Positions 54,701 to 62,961 of a DNA stretch of 64,000 nt are shown here, one piece after another. Made by a program: the position numbers and the translations under genes. Within the stretch, counting starts at the first letter, position 1; every line of letters starts with the position of its first letter. Origin of the DNA: Desulfosarcina widdelii (GTDB lineage: Bacteria > Desulfobacterota > Desulfobacteria > Desulfobacterales > Desulfosarcinaceae); the NCBI RefSeq assembly GCF_009688965.1, contig NZ_AP021875.1, positions 434,001 through 498,000 of the forward strand, written 5' to 3'. Under the pieces are notes generated by a model. The model saw only the letters and a program-made list of their open reading frames with translations. It was not told where the DNA came from and did not search any database.

Positions 54701-54941
54701 GACTTCCCTGGCTTTTGGTTTTGGGGTTTTGCCACTGGCACTGGCGAGCGGAGCCGGAGCAGGCGCCCAAAGGGCCATAGGCATCGGTGTGGTGGGTGGC
54801 GTGGTCTCCTCAACTTTTTTGGTCACCCTCTTTGCACCTCTTTTTTACGTATTGATCTACAGGGCGCTGGGTAGACACCGAAAACGTGATCAGGCAATAA
54901 ATACCCTGACAATTGATTCAGGAATACAATCCCATGAATAA
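51759..54941 (+). CDS. RND multidrug efflux transporter (AcrB/MexB-like)
   Basis: 1060 residues, normal for HAE1-type pumps. MLSRFFLDRPVFAWVIAIII is the first helix, then the porter domain (PPSIAIDSYYPGASAETVEN...). Helix 4 carries GLLVDDAIVVVENVERIMSE with the two proton-relay Asp residues; LMTLPLGAIGG, GLTTKNAILIVQFAKARVEE and RLRPIVMTSLAFGFGVLPLA mark the second half. Exports hydrophobic compounds using the proton gradient, with the adaptor and the outer-membrane factor of this operon. Confidence 0.94.
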   Translation: MLSRFFLDRPVFAWVIAIIIMTAGILAIYNLPISQNPAIAPPSIAIDSYYPGASAETVENTVTQIIEQKMTGLGDMLYLSGTSSSSGSSRIELTFAPGTDPDLAWSKVQNKLQLALASLPDVVQRQGVKVSKSTRNYLMIVGLISEDGSMDGLDLRDYAQSNLEKILSRVRGVGEVENFGSQYAIRIWVNPDKLTSYQLTMEDVIAALQDYNVEISAGQFGGAPAREGQRLNTSIIVQHLLQTPDQFAAIPVRTNTDGSVVRIKDIGRTELGTERYDVVANYNGKASAAMAIRQEAGANALETANAVKAKLKEMSRYFPPGMKVVYPYDTTPFTVVAIDEVVKTLIEAIILVFIIMYLFMGNIRSTLIPTIAVPVVLLGTFAVLGFFGFSINMLTMFAMVLSIGLLVDDAIVVVENVERIMSEEGLSPREATAKSMDEITSALIGIGLVLSAVFGPMAFFQGSTGVLYRQFSVTIISSMLLSVIVALILTPVLCVSFLKPIPPGHHPSDNAVLFLRPFFRWFDRSFIWARNLYVGIVGRSFSRTSRYLVIYILLVIAVGFLFQRMPTAYLPDEDQGVLMVQVTLPSGSTVEQTRKVMNKIEDYFLTHEKEGVESLMSVAGISFSGQAQNVGLGFVKLRDWELRQRSDLKVKAIAGRAMNAFSGIIEAQVFAFPPPAVIELGNATGFDFQLQDRGGLGHAKLMAARNQLLGMASQDQRLIRVRPNGMEDVPEYMIDVDWDKAGAMGVPIRSIHNTIASAFGSSYVNDFIQAGRVKRVYVQADISYRMLPSDLEKIYVRNREGKMVPFSSFASGRWTFGSPKLERYNAFPSINIWGEPAPGRSSGEAMAAMEEIVLKLPQGIGFDWTGLSYQERMATAQGPILYAFSIFAIFLCLAALYESWPIPISILMTLPLGAIGGIIASTLMGMPNDVYFQIGLLTILGLTTKNAILIVQFAKARVEEGMPLIEATLEGAKLRLRPIVMTSLAFGFGVLPLALASGAGAGAQRAIGIGVVGGVVSSTFLVTLFAPLFYVLIYRALGRHRKRDQAINTLTIDSGIQSHE

Positions 54942-56364
54942 ATATCTGATATTTCAGCTGGTCGGACTAATTATACTAGGCGGTTGCTCTTTGGCACCAA
55001 AATACCAACAACCCCAAGCACCAATCCCGGAAAATTGGCCACAAGGCGAAGCCTACAAGGACCCACAAGCCATCTCCGGAATACCAGTAGCCCAGGAACT
55101 GAACTGGCAAGAATTTTTCGGCGACCAAAAACTCAAAAAGATTATTGAAACGGCCTTGAACAACAACCGTGATCTAAGAATAGCCGCATTAAACGTGGAA
55201 AAGGCACGTGCACAGTACGGTATTCAGAGAGCGGAATTGTTCCCTGTCCTCGATGCATCCGGAGCATGGAGCAAACAACGCCGTTCAAACGATCTTATCA
55301 ATCCGGGGGAATCGAGAACCGTGGAGCAGTATCGCGCCGATTTGGGTATCGCTTCCTGGGAGATCGATTTTTTTGGACGTTTACGTAGTCTGAAAGATCG
55401 GGCGCTGGAAGAATATATGGCCACGGAGCAGGCTCGCCGAAGCGCACAGATCATGCTGATATCCGAGGTTGCCAGGGCCTATCTGACGCTTGCTGCAGAC
55501 AAGGAGAGTCTTAGCTTGGCCCGGTTTACGCTTGAGAGCCAGCAGGCTTCCTACAGACTCATTCTAGAGAACTATCAGACAGGACTGTCGACCAAAATTG
55601 ATCTGCGCCGTGCGCAAACCCAGGTGGATGTCGCACGAAGGGATGTTCACCGCTACACGCAACTGGCGGCGCAGGATCAAAATGCATTAAACCTTCTGGC
55701 AGGTGCACCAGTGCCCGAAGCGATGCTACCGGTTGATCTTAGCAGCGTCACACCGGTTAATGCTATTTCACCGGGTCTAACCTCCGAGGCGCTTTTGAGC
55801 CGGCCTGATATTGTCGCCGCTGAGCATCGGCTCAAAGGGGCCTATGCATATATTGGCGCAGCGCGAGCCGCCTTTTTTCCCCGTATTTCTCTAACAACCT
55901 CGGTGGGAACGGCTAGTGATGAACTTTCCGGACTGTTTGGATCCGGATCAGATGTCTGGACCTTTGCACCTCAGGTTGTCATGCCGATTTTTGATGCCCG
56001 CATTTGGGCAGCACTTCGGGTCAGCGAGGCAGACCAAAAAATCATCCTGGCCGGGTACGAAAAAGCAATCCAGACAGCCTTCAGAGAGACAGCCGATGCC
56101 CTTGCCGTTCAGGGAACCATCGACCAGCAAGTATCGGCACAACAATCTATCGTCGACGCGACCACAGAAACCTATAGCCTCTCGAACGAGCGTTACACAA
56201 TAGGTATAGATGGTTATCTAAGTGTGCTGGATGCACATCGATCACTCTACGCGCAGCAGCGAATCCTGATATCACTACAATTGGCAAAGATGGCCAACCA
56301 AGTAAACCTTTACACAGTATTGGGCGGAGGGGGCGAGTCGCTGCCGCCCGACTATTATAACTGA
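54934..56364 (+). CDS. Outer-membrane efflux factor (NodT/OprM family)
   Basis: 476 residues. Lipobox LIILGGCSLAPKYQQP gives a lipidated Cys, as in OprM/NodT. LNWQEFFGDQKLKKIIETAL, NNRDLRIAALNVEKARAQYG, and the duplicate later (ALLSRPDIVAAEHRLKGAYA, YIGAARAAFFPRISLTTSVG) are the two TolC-type halves. ATG at 54934 overlaps the transporter gene by eight bases. Completes the tripartite pump. Confidence 0.92.
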   Translation: MNKYLIFQLVGLIILGGCSLAPKYQQPQAPIPENWPQGEAYKDPQAISGIPVAQELNWQEFFGDQKLKKIIETALNNNRDLRIAALNVEKARAQYGIQRAELFPVLDASGAWSKQRRSNDLINPGESRTVEQYRADLGIASWEIDFFGRLRSLKDRALEEYMATEQARRSAQIMLISEVARAYLTLAADKESLSLARFTLESQQASYRLILENYQTGLSTKIDLRRAQTQVDVARRDVHRYTQLAAQDQNALNLLAGAPVPEAMLPVDLSSVTPVNAISPGLTSEALLSRPDIVAAEHRLKGAYAYIGAARAAFFPRISLTTSVGTASDELSGLFGSGSDVWTFAPQVVMPIFDARIWAALRVSEADQKIILAGYEKAIQTAFRETADALAVQGTIDQQVSAQQSIVDATTETYSLSNERYTIGIDGYLSVLDAHRSLYAQQRILISLQLAKMANQVNLYTVLGGGGESLPPDYYN

Positions 56365-56408
56365 TTGTATCTATCATCTTAGTCAATTTTCGAGCCGGAG
56401 GATAAATA

Positions 56409-57362
56409 GTGACAATCCCAAAAAAATTACTGGTGCTGGTTGATGGTTCGGAGCGATCCATCCAAACGGTTAACTATGTCAAGGATTTTATGCCCATTGA
56501 TGAGAATACGCGGATCGTGCTGTTTCACGTTTTCGATGCCAAACCCGAGGAGTTTTGCGAATTAGAGCAAAACCCAGCTTGTATTGATGCGGTCATTGAA
56601 CTGAAAAATCGGGAAGCGGAACAAGAATCTGGAATCTGGTGGTATCTGGAACGGGCGAAAGAAGTCTTGATAAAAGGTGGGATCCCAAAACAGTCAGTTG
56701 AAATCAAGTTTCATCTCAAGGAAAAAGGGATTGCTCGGGACATAATAGATGAAGCAAAAAAAGGTTATAGCGCCCTTATAATGAGAAGGCGGGGCTTAGG
56801 TGCGCTGAGAAGCATCATTTTAGGTAGCATTGCTGTTAAATTGCTGCAATCGATAACATTTATTCCAATTCTAATCGTGGGCCAGGTTCCCACCAATAAG
56901 GAGATATTGTTAGCTGTAGATGCGTCGCCATCTTCGAGGAAAGCGGTCGAATTTATTGCCTCGTTGTTGGGCGGTCATGGATATGGGACTTGTATATTTC
57001 ATGCAATATCAGGTTTGACATCGATAAACTTTAATGTTTCTAATGCCAATGCACCGAAGGTTTCCGAAGCTCAAATGTCCGACAATTGTATTGAAGCCTT
57101 TAAATTGAAAACAGCTCAACTATTCCACACTACGAAAGAAACGCTTCTATCATCCGGGTTTGAATCAGAAAAAATATCCGAAAAAATTGTTACCGGCGTA
57201 CATAGCCGAGCTTTGGCAATCATTAAAGAAGCCGAAGAAGGCGGTTATAGCACTATCGTGGTCGGACGGAGAGGTCTTTCGAAAGTTGAGGCCTTCTTTA
57301 TGGGCAGAGTCGGTCATAAGGTTGTTTATGGCGGAGACAAATATACGGTCTGGGTTGTCTGA
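56409..57362 (+). CDS. Tandem universal stress protein, in efflux operon
   Basis: 317 residues with two UspA domains (~1-158 and ~162-317). The ATP-binding loop is only partly kept: MRRRGLGALRSIILGSIAVK in the first and VVGRRGLSKVEAFFMGRVGH in the second, each lacking one conserved Gly. GTG start at 56409 with CGGAGGA upstream, 44 bases after the outer-membrane factor and probably on the same transcript. May link efflux with general stress. Confidence 0.85.
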   Translation: MTIPKKLLVLVDGSERSIQTVNYVKDFMPIDENTRIVLFHVFDAKPEEFCELEQNPACIDAVIELKNREAEQESGIWWYLERAKEVLIKGGIPKQSVEIKFHLKEKGIARDIIDEAKKGYSALIMRRRGLGALRSIILGSIAVKLLQSITFIPILIVGQVPTNKEILLAVDASPSSRKAVEFIASLLGGHGYGTCIFHAISGLTSINFNVSNANAPKVSEAQMSDNCIEAFKLKTAQLFHTTKETLLSSGFESEKISEKIVTGVHSRALAIIKEAEEGGYSTIVVGRRGLSKVEAFFMGRVGHKVVYGGDKYTVWVV

Positions 57363-57629
57363 TAATATGCCGTGGGTTATGGATCTTTCGTGAAATCTTC
57401 CAAAAAACGCATAACCAGATCGACTCATGTGCCGATCACATGGTGTCCGCTTTTACTCCTCAACTATTTTTAAAAAGAGGGAGCCATAAAAATGCCCAAA
57501 AGAGGATAGGGTTTTTTAAATTAAAACTTCATTCTGGTCAGTGGGAAAATCGTGCGTGCGAACGGGTGACAGTTTAAACTCAGCTGGACAAATAGTTTAA
57601 TAGGCAGAAAATTAGGAAGGTATATTTAT

Positions 57630-58346
57630 TTGAACCGTTCAAAAAAGAGCAGAGAACGCATCCTGGAAACAGCAGAACGCCTTTTCGCGCTCAATGGTTT
57701 TCATCGTACCACGATTACTCAATTGACAAGCGAAGCAAAGGTAAATATAGCCGCTGTCAATTATCACTTTGGATCAAAGCGTGTTTTGATCGAGCAGATT
57801 ATCGAACGTCGCCTCCCGTTGATCAGCCAACGGTGTCTGGAAGAGTTGCGAAAAATAAGAAAAACAACCATCCAAGAATGCTGCCAACCCGATATTGAAG
57901 ATGTCCTGCGAGCGTTCATCGAGCCGGCTTTGACCGGGAATGGTACAATTCAAAATAGTGCTTACTTCTTGTTAATTGCGAGCCGTGGCTTCTACAATCC
58001 TGACGACACCATTCGAAACATTTTTGCTCGCCATGTTAAAGATAATTTTCAATTGTGTCTCGAACTGATGAGAGATGTTCTTCCAGACCTACCGGAAAGG
58101 ATTCTATTATGGAGAATTCATTTTGCAATCGGTTCGCTATCCCACGCAATGCACCTTTGTGGCTTCCAATTACCGACACCTGATATTTCTCCTCCTATGG
58201 AAAGCATGGAATTCGTAGTAAATCAATTGTTATCCTTTGTGACATGCGGCATGAAGGCGCCTTGCCAAGGGAAAAATGAGATGATGCCCGATTATGGCGA
58301 CCCGATATTAGGCCGATTGAATACAATGGGAGAAAATAATGAATGA
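57630..58346 (+). CDS. TetR-family regulator
   Basis: 238 residues. RERILETAERLFALNGFHRT, TTITQLTSEAKVNIAAVNYH is the helix-turn-helix; the C-terminal portion resembles CerR/DUF1956-type members (RGFYNPDDTIRNIFARHVKD). TTG start at 57630 with AGGAAGG nine bases upstream. Overlaps the crotonase-like gene by eight bases, so regulator and enzyme are co-transcribed and coupled. Confidence 0.85.
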   Translation: MNRSKKSRERILETAERLFALNGFHRTTITQLTSEAKVNIAAVNYHFGSKRVLIEQIIERRLPLISQRCLEELRKIRKTTIQECCQPDIEDVLRAFIEPALTGNGTIQNSAYFLLIASRGFYNPDDTIRNIFARHVKDNFQLCLELMRDVLPDLPERILLWRIHFAIGSLSHAMHLCGFQLPTPDISPPMESMEFVVNQLLSFVTCGMKAPCQGKNEMMPDYGDPILGRLNTMGENNE

Positions 58347-59118
58347 TTCAACATTTAACGTTAACAATGAACTTTTTAAAGGAGAAAAAAATGGTGATAT
58401 TCTGGCCATGTCATTTAAACAAAAACCGCTTTTACATATAACGGATCTAGATATAAAAAAATTGCTGTTTCACTATCTGGATAGTATCGCCTGCTGTGAT
58501 GAAATCAAGGTTGTTCTGATCAAAGAGTCACCGGGCAAAATGACTCGCGAGGAATATATAGACTATTATAAGAGTCTGATCGAGCCGGGTTTTACTCAGG
58601 CATCCATAGAGAGAATGAACAATGCAGTGAACCAGATGGTACTCAAGCTTGTCGGCCTCAACAAAATGGTTATTCACGTCGACAGTGGAAATGTGATCTT
58701 TTTGTTCATGAGCATCGGTCTATCCTGCGATTTCAGGATCGTAGCCGACAACACGGCGTTTCTTAATCCGTACATCGAACTCGGCGCGGTACCCAAAGGT
58801 GGGAGCGTCTTTTTTTTGTCCAAAATGCTGGGCGCAGTCAAGGCTTCCCAAATTTTTTACTCGGGAAAAGACATCGCGGCAAGCGAGGCTCATCATTTGG
58901 GCATTGTCGATAATGTGGTGCCTTTGGGCGAACTTGACCAAGCTGCCCTAAAGACCGCCCGGTCATATGCGCAGCTGCCCACCGGATATGCCATCGGTGT
59001 TAAAAAGCTTCTAAATTATGACATGAAAGAATTGGCCTGTTTTCTGAAGTTTGAAAATGAAATGCTCCGCCAAGGACTTAACTCCTGCAAATTGTACAAG
59101 GATGTTGTGGATTTATAG
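58339..59118 (+). CDS. Enoyl-CoA hydratase/isomerase (crotonase)-like protein
   Basis: 259 residues. The C-terminal half follows crotonases (SIGLSCDFRIVADNTAFLNP, ASQIFYSGKDIAASEAHHLG, IVDNVVPLGELDQAALKTAR). The expected oxyanion segment 'kPviAav.G.a.GgG' reads NKMVIHVDSGNVIFLFMSIG, so the Gly-Gly hole is not conserved. The N-terminus is also atypical. It may have lost hydratase activity or use another chemistry. Sits between TetR and MarR genes, nine bases before marR. Confidence 0.7.
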   Translation: MNDSTFNVNNELFKGEKNGDILAMSFKQKPLLHITDLDIKKLLFHYLDSIACCDEIKVVLIKESPGKMTREEYIDYYKSLIEPGFTQASIERMNNAVNQMVLKLVGLNKMVIHVDSGNVIFLFMSIGLSCDFRIVADNTAFLNPYIELGAVPKGGSVFFLSKMLGAVKASQIFYSGKDIAASEAHHLGIVDNVVPLGELDQAALKTARSYAQLPTGYAIGVKKLLNYDMKELACFLKFENEMLRQGLNSCKLYKDVVDL

Positions 59119-59127
59119 GAGGATACA

Positions 59128-59619
59128 ATGAAACGCCTTAATCCTATTGAACAGGCCGAGCTTATCTGCAATATCGGACAAAAAAGTCAAAACTTGTTTT
59201 GGGGCAGCATTTCCCGAAAACTTAGTAATTCAAAACCAAAAAGCGCGACCGAAATTCTATCTCCGACTCAGCTTCAATTGCTGTATATGGTAACCACGCA
59301 TGGTCCAATGAATATCACCGAACTGGCAAGGATCATGGCCGTATCACCCCCATCAATATCGGTTATGGTTGATCGCATGGTTAACAATGGCTGGCTGCAT
59401 CGACAGCGCAGTGATCAAGATCGCCGAAAAATGATGATAAGTGTGCCCTCTGAAACAAATAGCAAGATAGTTGATATTCAAAAAGTCGTGCGCCAGGAGA
59501 TTCTTCATTTGATAGAAATCATCGGGCCGGAAAACACAAGAAAATGGTGCACGGTTTTAAATGCTATCGAACAAGCCTGCCTTCAAGATTTAGTTCAGAA
59601 TACGGGCTCTCAAACGTGA
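59128..59619 (+). CDS. MarR-family regulator
   Basis: 163 residues. LSPTQLQLLYMVTTHGPMNI, TELARIMAVSPPSISVMVDR, MVNNGWLHRQRSDQDRRKMM give the winged helix with the basic wing. GGAGGATACA precedes the ATG. Last gene of the TetR-crotonase-MarR group; ligand unknown. Confidence 0.9.
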   Translation: MKRLNPIEQAELICNIGQKSQNLFWGSISRKLSNSKPKSATEILSPTQLQLLYMVTTHGPMNITELARIMAVSPPSISVMVDRMVNNGWLHRQRSDQDRRKMMISVPSETNSKIVDIQKVVRQEILHLIEIIGPENTRKWCTVLNAIEQACLQDLVQNTGSQT

Positions 59620-59776
59620 AGATATCGTCCGACGATGGGTAGAAAATTAATTTAAAGATGTGTTACAGCGGATTTTTCATTTAATTTTTTACACATGCAG
59701 AAACTGAACGTCACGATACTATAGTGTTGAATGTATGGATAAAAATGAGCGCTAAAAGTAGCTGAAAAATAAAACA

Positions 59777-60961
59777 ATGAAGACACATATTCGAAACACA
59801 GTAACAATCCTTACGGTACTGATGGCCACCTTTGCCGGGGCATCCGATATGGAGATTGTGCTCTCAACAGATCAAGGTATCATCCATGGGGGTGAAGCCA
59901 TAATCATAGACATTTACTTGCATAACAATACGGATGCGACTTTTATAACCGAATTACCAAGCCCGTTGACGTTCACTATCAGTTCCAAACAGGAAACCGT
60001 TTCGGTCAATGCAAATCAATTGGGTAAAGAAGCAATGCGGCGATTGCAGATTCCAGCTCGGGGTTTTATCAAATTGCAATATTCCTTGAGCATTCCTGTT
60101 TTCGCCAGAGAATTGGTGAGGATCGAATTGAAAACGGTAGATACGAATCCGCTCCTCATCGAGGTTAAACAATCGCCTCCTGATGCTTGGGTTGGCCAAC
60201 AAGTACCCATCGACCAAGGGCAAATTTTGGCCCAATCTTTTCTTGAAGACCTGTCTGTTCACGACCCAATGTATTTCCTGCTTGGCGTGGAGCCAGGATT
60301 GGAACAAAGCAAGTTTCAACTCAGCTTCAAATACAGGCTGTTTAATCCCGAAGGATACCTGGCGGAAAAAATACCCGAGGTATCCGGGTTTTATCTGGGA
60401 TATACCCAACGTTCAATCTGGGATCTGGAAAACGATTCGAAACCGTTTGACGACACCAGTTACATGCCGGAACTCTTTTACCTACTGCCAAAGATCGACT
60501 TGAATATAGATTCTGTCACCTCGTTTGGTATACAGACCGGCTTTCAGCACGAGTCTAACGGAAAGGGTGGGGACGAATCTCGCAGCACCAACTATCTTTA
60601 CATCAAACCCATCATGGCCGTTCACCTGGCAGGCCCATTTTATCTCAAGTTTGCCCCAAGGGTACACACATATGTCAACAACTCGGAAAGTTCGAATGAC
60701 GACATCATGGACTACCGCGGCTATTTTGACTTGGAGGTAGGAATAGTCGACACCCAAGGTTTGGCATTGAATTCTCATCTATGGTGGGCTCAAAAAGGGC
60801 CAACTGTACAAGTAGACCTTTCCTATCCAATGACGAAACTATTTACCAAAAGCTTGAACTTATACCTGCATGTCCAGTACTTCAGTGGCTACGCGGAAAC
60901 ACTGCTTCATTATAACGAACGTCATGACGCATTAAGGATGGGGTTCTCTATCGTGAGATAA
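59777..60961 (+). CDS. pldA: Outer-membrane phospholipase A (OMPLA) with N-terminal extra domain
   Basis: 394 residues. Signal peptide 1-23, a ~115-residue beta-sandwich-like domain (MEIVLSTDQGIIHGGEAIII...), then the 12-strand barrel. Catalytic residues match E. coli exactly in spacing: His258, Ser260 (GFQHESNG) and Asn272 (STNYLYI), i.e. +2 and +14. Hydrolyses phospholipids that reach the outer leaflet when calcium-activated and dimeric. The N-terminal domain is not in the E. coli enzyme. A PilZ gene follows 39 bases downstream. Confidence 0.88.
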   Translation: MKTHIRNTVTILTVLMATFAGASDMEIVLSTDQGIIHGGEAIIIDIYLHNNTDATFITELPSPLTFTISSKQETVSVNANQLGKEAMRRLQIPARGFIKLQYSLSIPVFARELVRIELKTVDTNPLLIEVKQSPPDAWVGQQVPIDQGQILAQSFLEDLSVHDPMYFLLGVEPGLEQSKFQLSFKYRLFNPEGYLAEKIPEVSGFYLGYTQRSIWDLENDSKPFDDTSYMPELFYLLPKIDLNIDSVTSFGIQTGFQHESNGKGGDESRSTNYLYIKPIMAVHLAGPFYLKFAPRVHTYVNNSESSNDDIMDYRGYFDLEVGIVDTQGLALNSHLWWAQKGPTVQVDLSYPMTKLFTKSLNLYLHVQYFSGYAETLLHYNERHDALRMGFSIVR

Positions 60962-61000
60962 GGCACATTAAGGTAACCTAAATTTCGGGAGGTGAGGCGT

Positions 61001-61399
61001 ATGGCCAGAGAAAAAATACCTTTGTACGACCTTGATCGATCCCATGGTGATGTCGGGGATGATAGGACAAAGGGCATCCGGATTGAACGCGACTCCCTGC
61101 GCATCTCAACAGAATTGGCCGTCACTTGTAGGCCTTATACCAGCAAGGTTTTTTTGCGTACAAGGGATGGCATCATGCGCAATTTTTCCTGCAACGGATC
61201 CTATATCGAAACATCCTATGAATTCAAGCCCGGGACCATTCTTATCGTGCAAATTATCTCCTACCCTCCCATACCGGCTTCAATACCAAACGAAAAACTG
61301 CCAAAATTTCTCTGTCTGGCCGAAGTAAAATGGCTGCGGGAACTACCTAAGCAAAATGAAAGAAAGTATGGTATCGGCCTAAGATACCTTGACGAGTGA
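61001..61399 (+). CDS. PilZ-domain protein, second
   Basis: 132 residues. NFSCNGSYIET (residues 61-71) is a PilZ [D/N]xSxxG motif; the arginine motif is present in a weak form (~27-34, RIERDSLR). GGAGGTGAGG before the ATG at 61001 decides the start. Between OMPLA and the GT5-like gene, it may sense c-di-GMP for this group. Confidence 0.75.
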   Translation: MAREKIPLYDLDRSHGDVGDDRTKGIRIERDSLRISTELAVTCRPYTSKVFLRTRDGIMRNFSCNGSYIETSYEFKPGTILIVQIISYPPIPASIPNEKLPKFLCLAEVKWLRELPKQNERKYGIGLRYLDE

Positions 61400-61428
61400 A
61401 ATGTCTGCCATCGATATGAAAGCAAACG

Positions 61429-62952
61429 ATGTTGACAACATATAAACAGCACCCCAGAATTCTTGTAGTCACTCCGGAAGTAGGCTTCGTTCATAACGAA
61501 AACGGACTATTGCCGCATTTTATCTCAGATCGAGCGTGTGGCTTGGGGAACATCTGTATAGCCTGTGTCCACGCCCTATTCGAACGTGGTGTCGATGTAC
61601 ACCTGGCCATACCCAAATACATCTATGACGATGAGTTTGTCTCCTATAATCAGCCTGACCTCGACATTTACCATCGTCAGCATCAACTCCCCGAAAGTAA
61701 TGTTCATCTCGCTCAGGACCGGTCATTCCATTACCATTCTAGATTATTCATTAACGACGACTGGGACAGTGTTCGCGTTGCCTTGGCCTTTCAGCGGGAG
61801 GTAATCAAGCATATTATTCCAAGGGTCCAACCTGATCTGATTCACTGTTATGACTGGACGACGGGATTGATCCCAGCAGTGGCTCGCCGTAATGGTATTC
61901 CCTGCCTGTTTACTTTGTACCATACTGAATCTGCGAAAGTGCTTCTATCAACCATAGAAGACCAAGGATTGAATATAAAATCGTTTTGGGAGTATTGTTT
62001 CTTTTCTCGTATGCCTGACAATTATGCGGAATCCAAAGATACCAATTTTTTAGATTTGTTGGCCAGCGGTATATTCTCTGCCAGTCAAGTCAACACACTA
62101 AGCCAAACGTATCAGGATGCGCTGGTCGAAGATGGTGGTTTGCACGCCTCACCGATCTTGAAATCCGTGTTAAAGCAAAGGCTCCGGGAAGGTAAACTTA
62201 GCGCACTGGCTCCGGCACCAAATACATCCTTCAATCCGACTACTGACCGGGCACTGTTTCAACCCTACGGACCAAGTACCCATGCCACAAAAAAGGCATT
62301 CAACAAGTTACATCTTCAGGAAATTCTTAACCTGAACATGGATTCAACCGTTCCCGTCTTTTTCTGGCCTTCCAGGTTGGATGGGAAGCAGCCTGAATGT
62401 AGATTGATTGCTGAAACCTTAAGCATGATTTTAGAGCGTTACCGAAAACAGTGCCTTCAAATTGTTTTCATCGCCGGAGGAGATTTTCATGATCATCTGC
62501 GTGCAGTAGTTGCTCAACTGCAGGCCACTGACTGCGTCGCCGTGAGTAATTTCGATGTTTATCTATATCGTTTGGCATATGGTGGTGCCGATTTCCTGCT
62601 CATGCCTTCATATTTTACCCCTTGCGCGCTTCCTTGCATGATCGGACAGCTTTATGGGACCTTATCCATTGCCTATGATGCCGGCGCTATACATGATTGT
62701 GTTCAACACCTGGATGTGAAGGCCAACAATGGAACAGGCTTTTTGTTTAAACATTTCAATGCAAACGGGTTTTTATGGGCGATTGATCAGGCGATGGCTT
62801 TTTACAAACTATCCGATGATCTGCGGATATTACAGATACAAAGGATCATGAAGAGCGCAATGCAGAGGTTTGTGTTTGAAGATTCTGTTCGGCAGATTAT
62901 CGATTTGTATATGAAGACGCTTAATTGCTCTCCAAAAACGTGGAATGCTTAA
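61429..62952 (+). CDS. Glycogen/starch synthase-like glycosyltransferase (GT5-like)
   Basis: 507 residues. RILVVTPEVGFVHNENGLLP and GLGNICIACVHALFERGVDV correspond to the N-terminal lobe of GT5 glycogen synthases, where 'K.GGLgDV' is normal; here the Lys-Gly-Gly is altered. The C-terminal lobe shows PVFFWPSRLDGKQPECRLIA (R/K-LD), FLLMPSYFTPCALPCMIGQL (E..P-C..P pattern) and ANNGTGFLF (TGF). Likely a divergent alpha-glucan or related synthase. It overlaps nothing and starts 29 bases after PilZ. Confidence 0.75.
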   Translation: MLTTYKQHPRILVVTPEVGFVHNENGLLPHFISDRACGLGNICIACVHALFERGVDVHLAIPKYIYDDEFVSYNQPDLDIYHRQHQLPESNVHLAQDRSFHYHSRLFINDDWDSVRVALAFQREVIKHIIPRVQPDLIHCYDWTTGLIPAVARRNGIPCLFTLYHTESAKVLLSTIEDQGLNIKSFWEYCFFSRMPDNYAESKDTNFLDLLASGIFSASQVNTLSQTYQDALVEDGGLHASPILKSVLKQRLREGKLSALAPAPNTSFNPTTDRALFQPYGPSTHATKKAFNKLHLQEILNLNMDSTVPVFFWPSRLDGKQPECRLIAETLSMILERYRKQCLQIVFIAGGDFHDHLRAVVAQLQATDCVAVSNFDVYLYRLAYGGADFLLMPSYFTPCALPCMIGQLYGTLSIAYDAGAIHDCVQHLDVKANNGTGFLFKHFNANGFLWAIDQAMAFYKLSDDLRILQIQRIMKSAMQRFVFEDSVRQIIDLYMKTLNCSPKTWNA

Positions 62953-62961
62953 GCTATCAAT

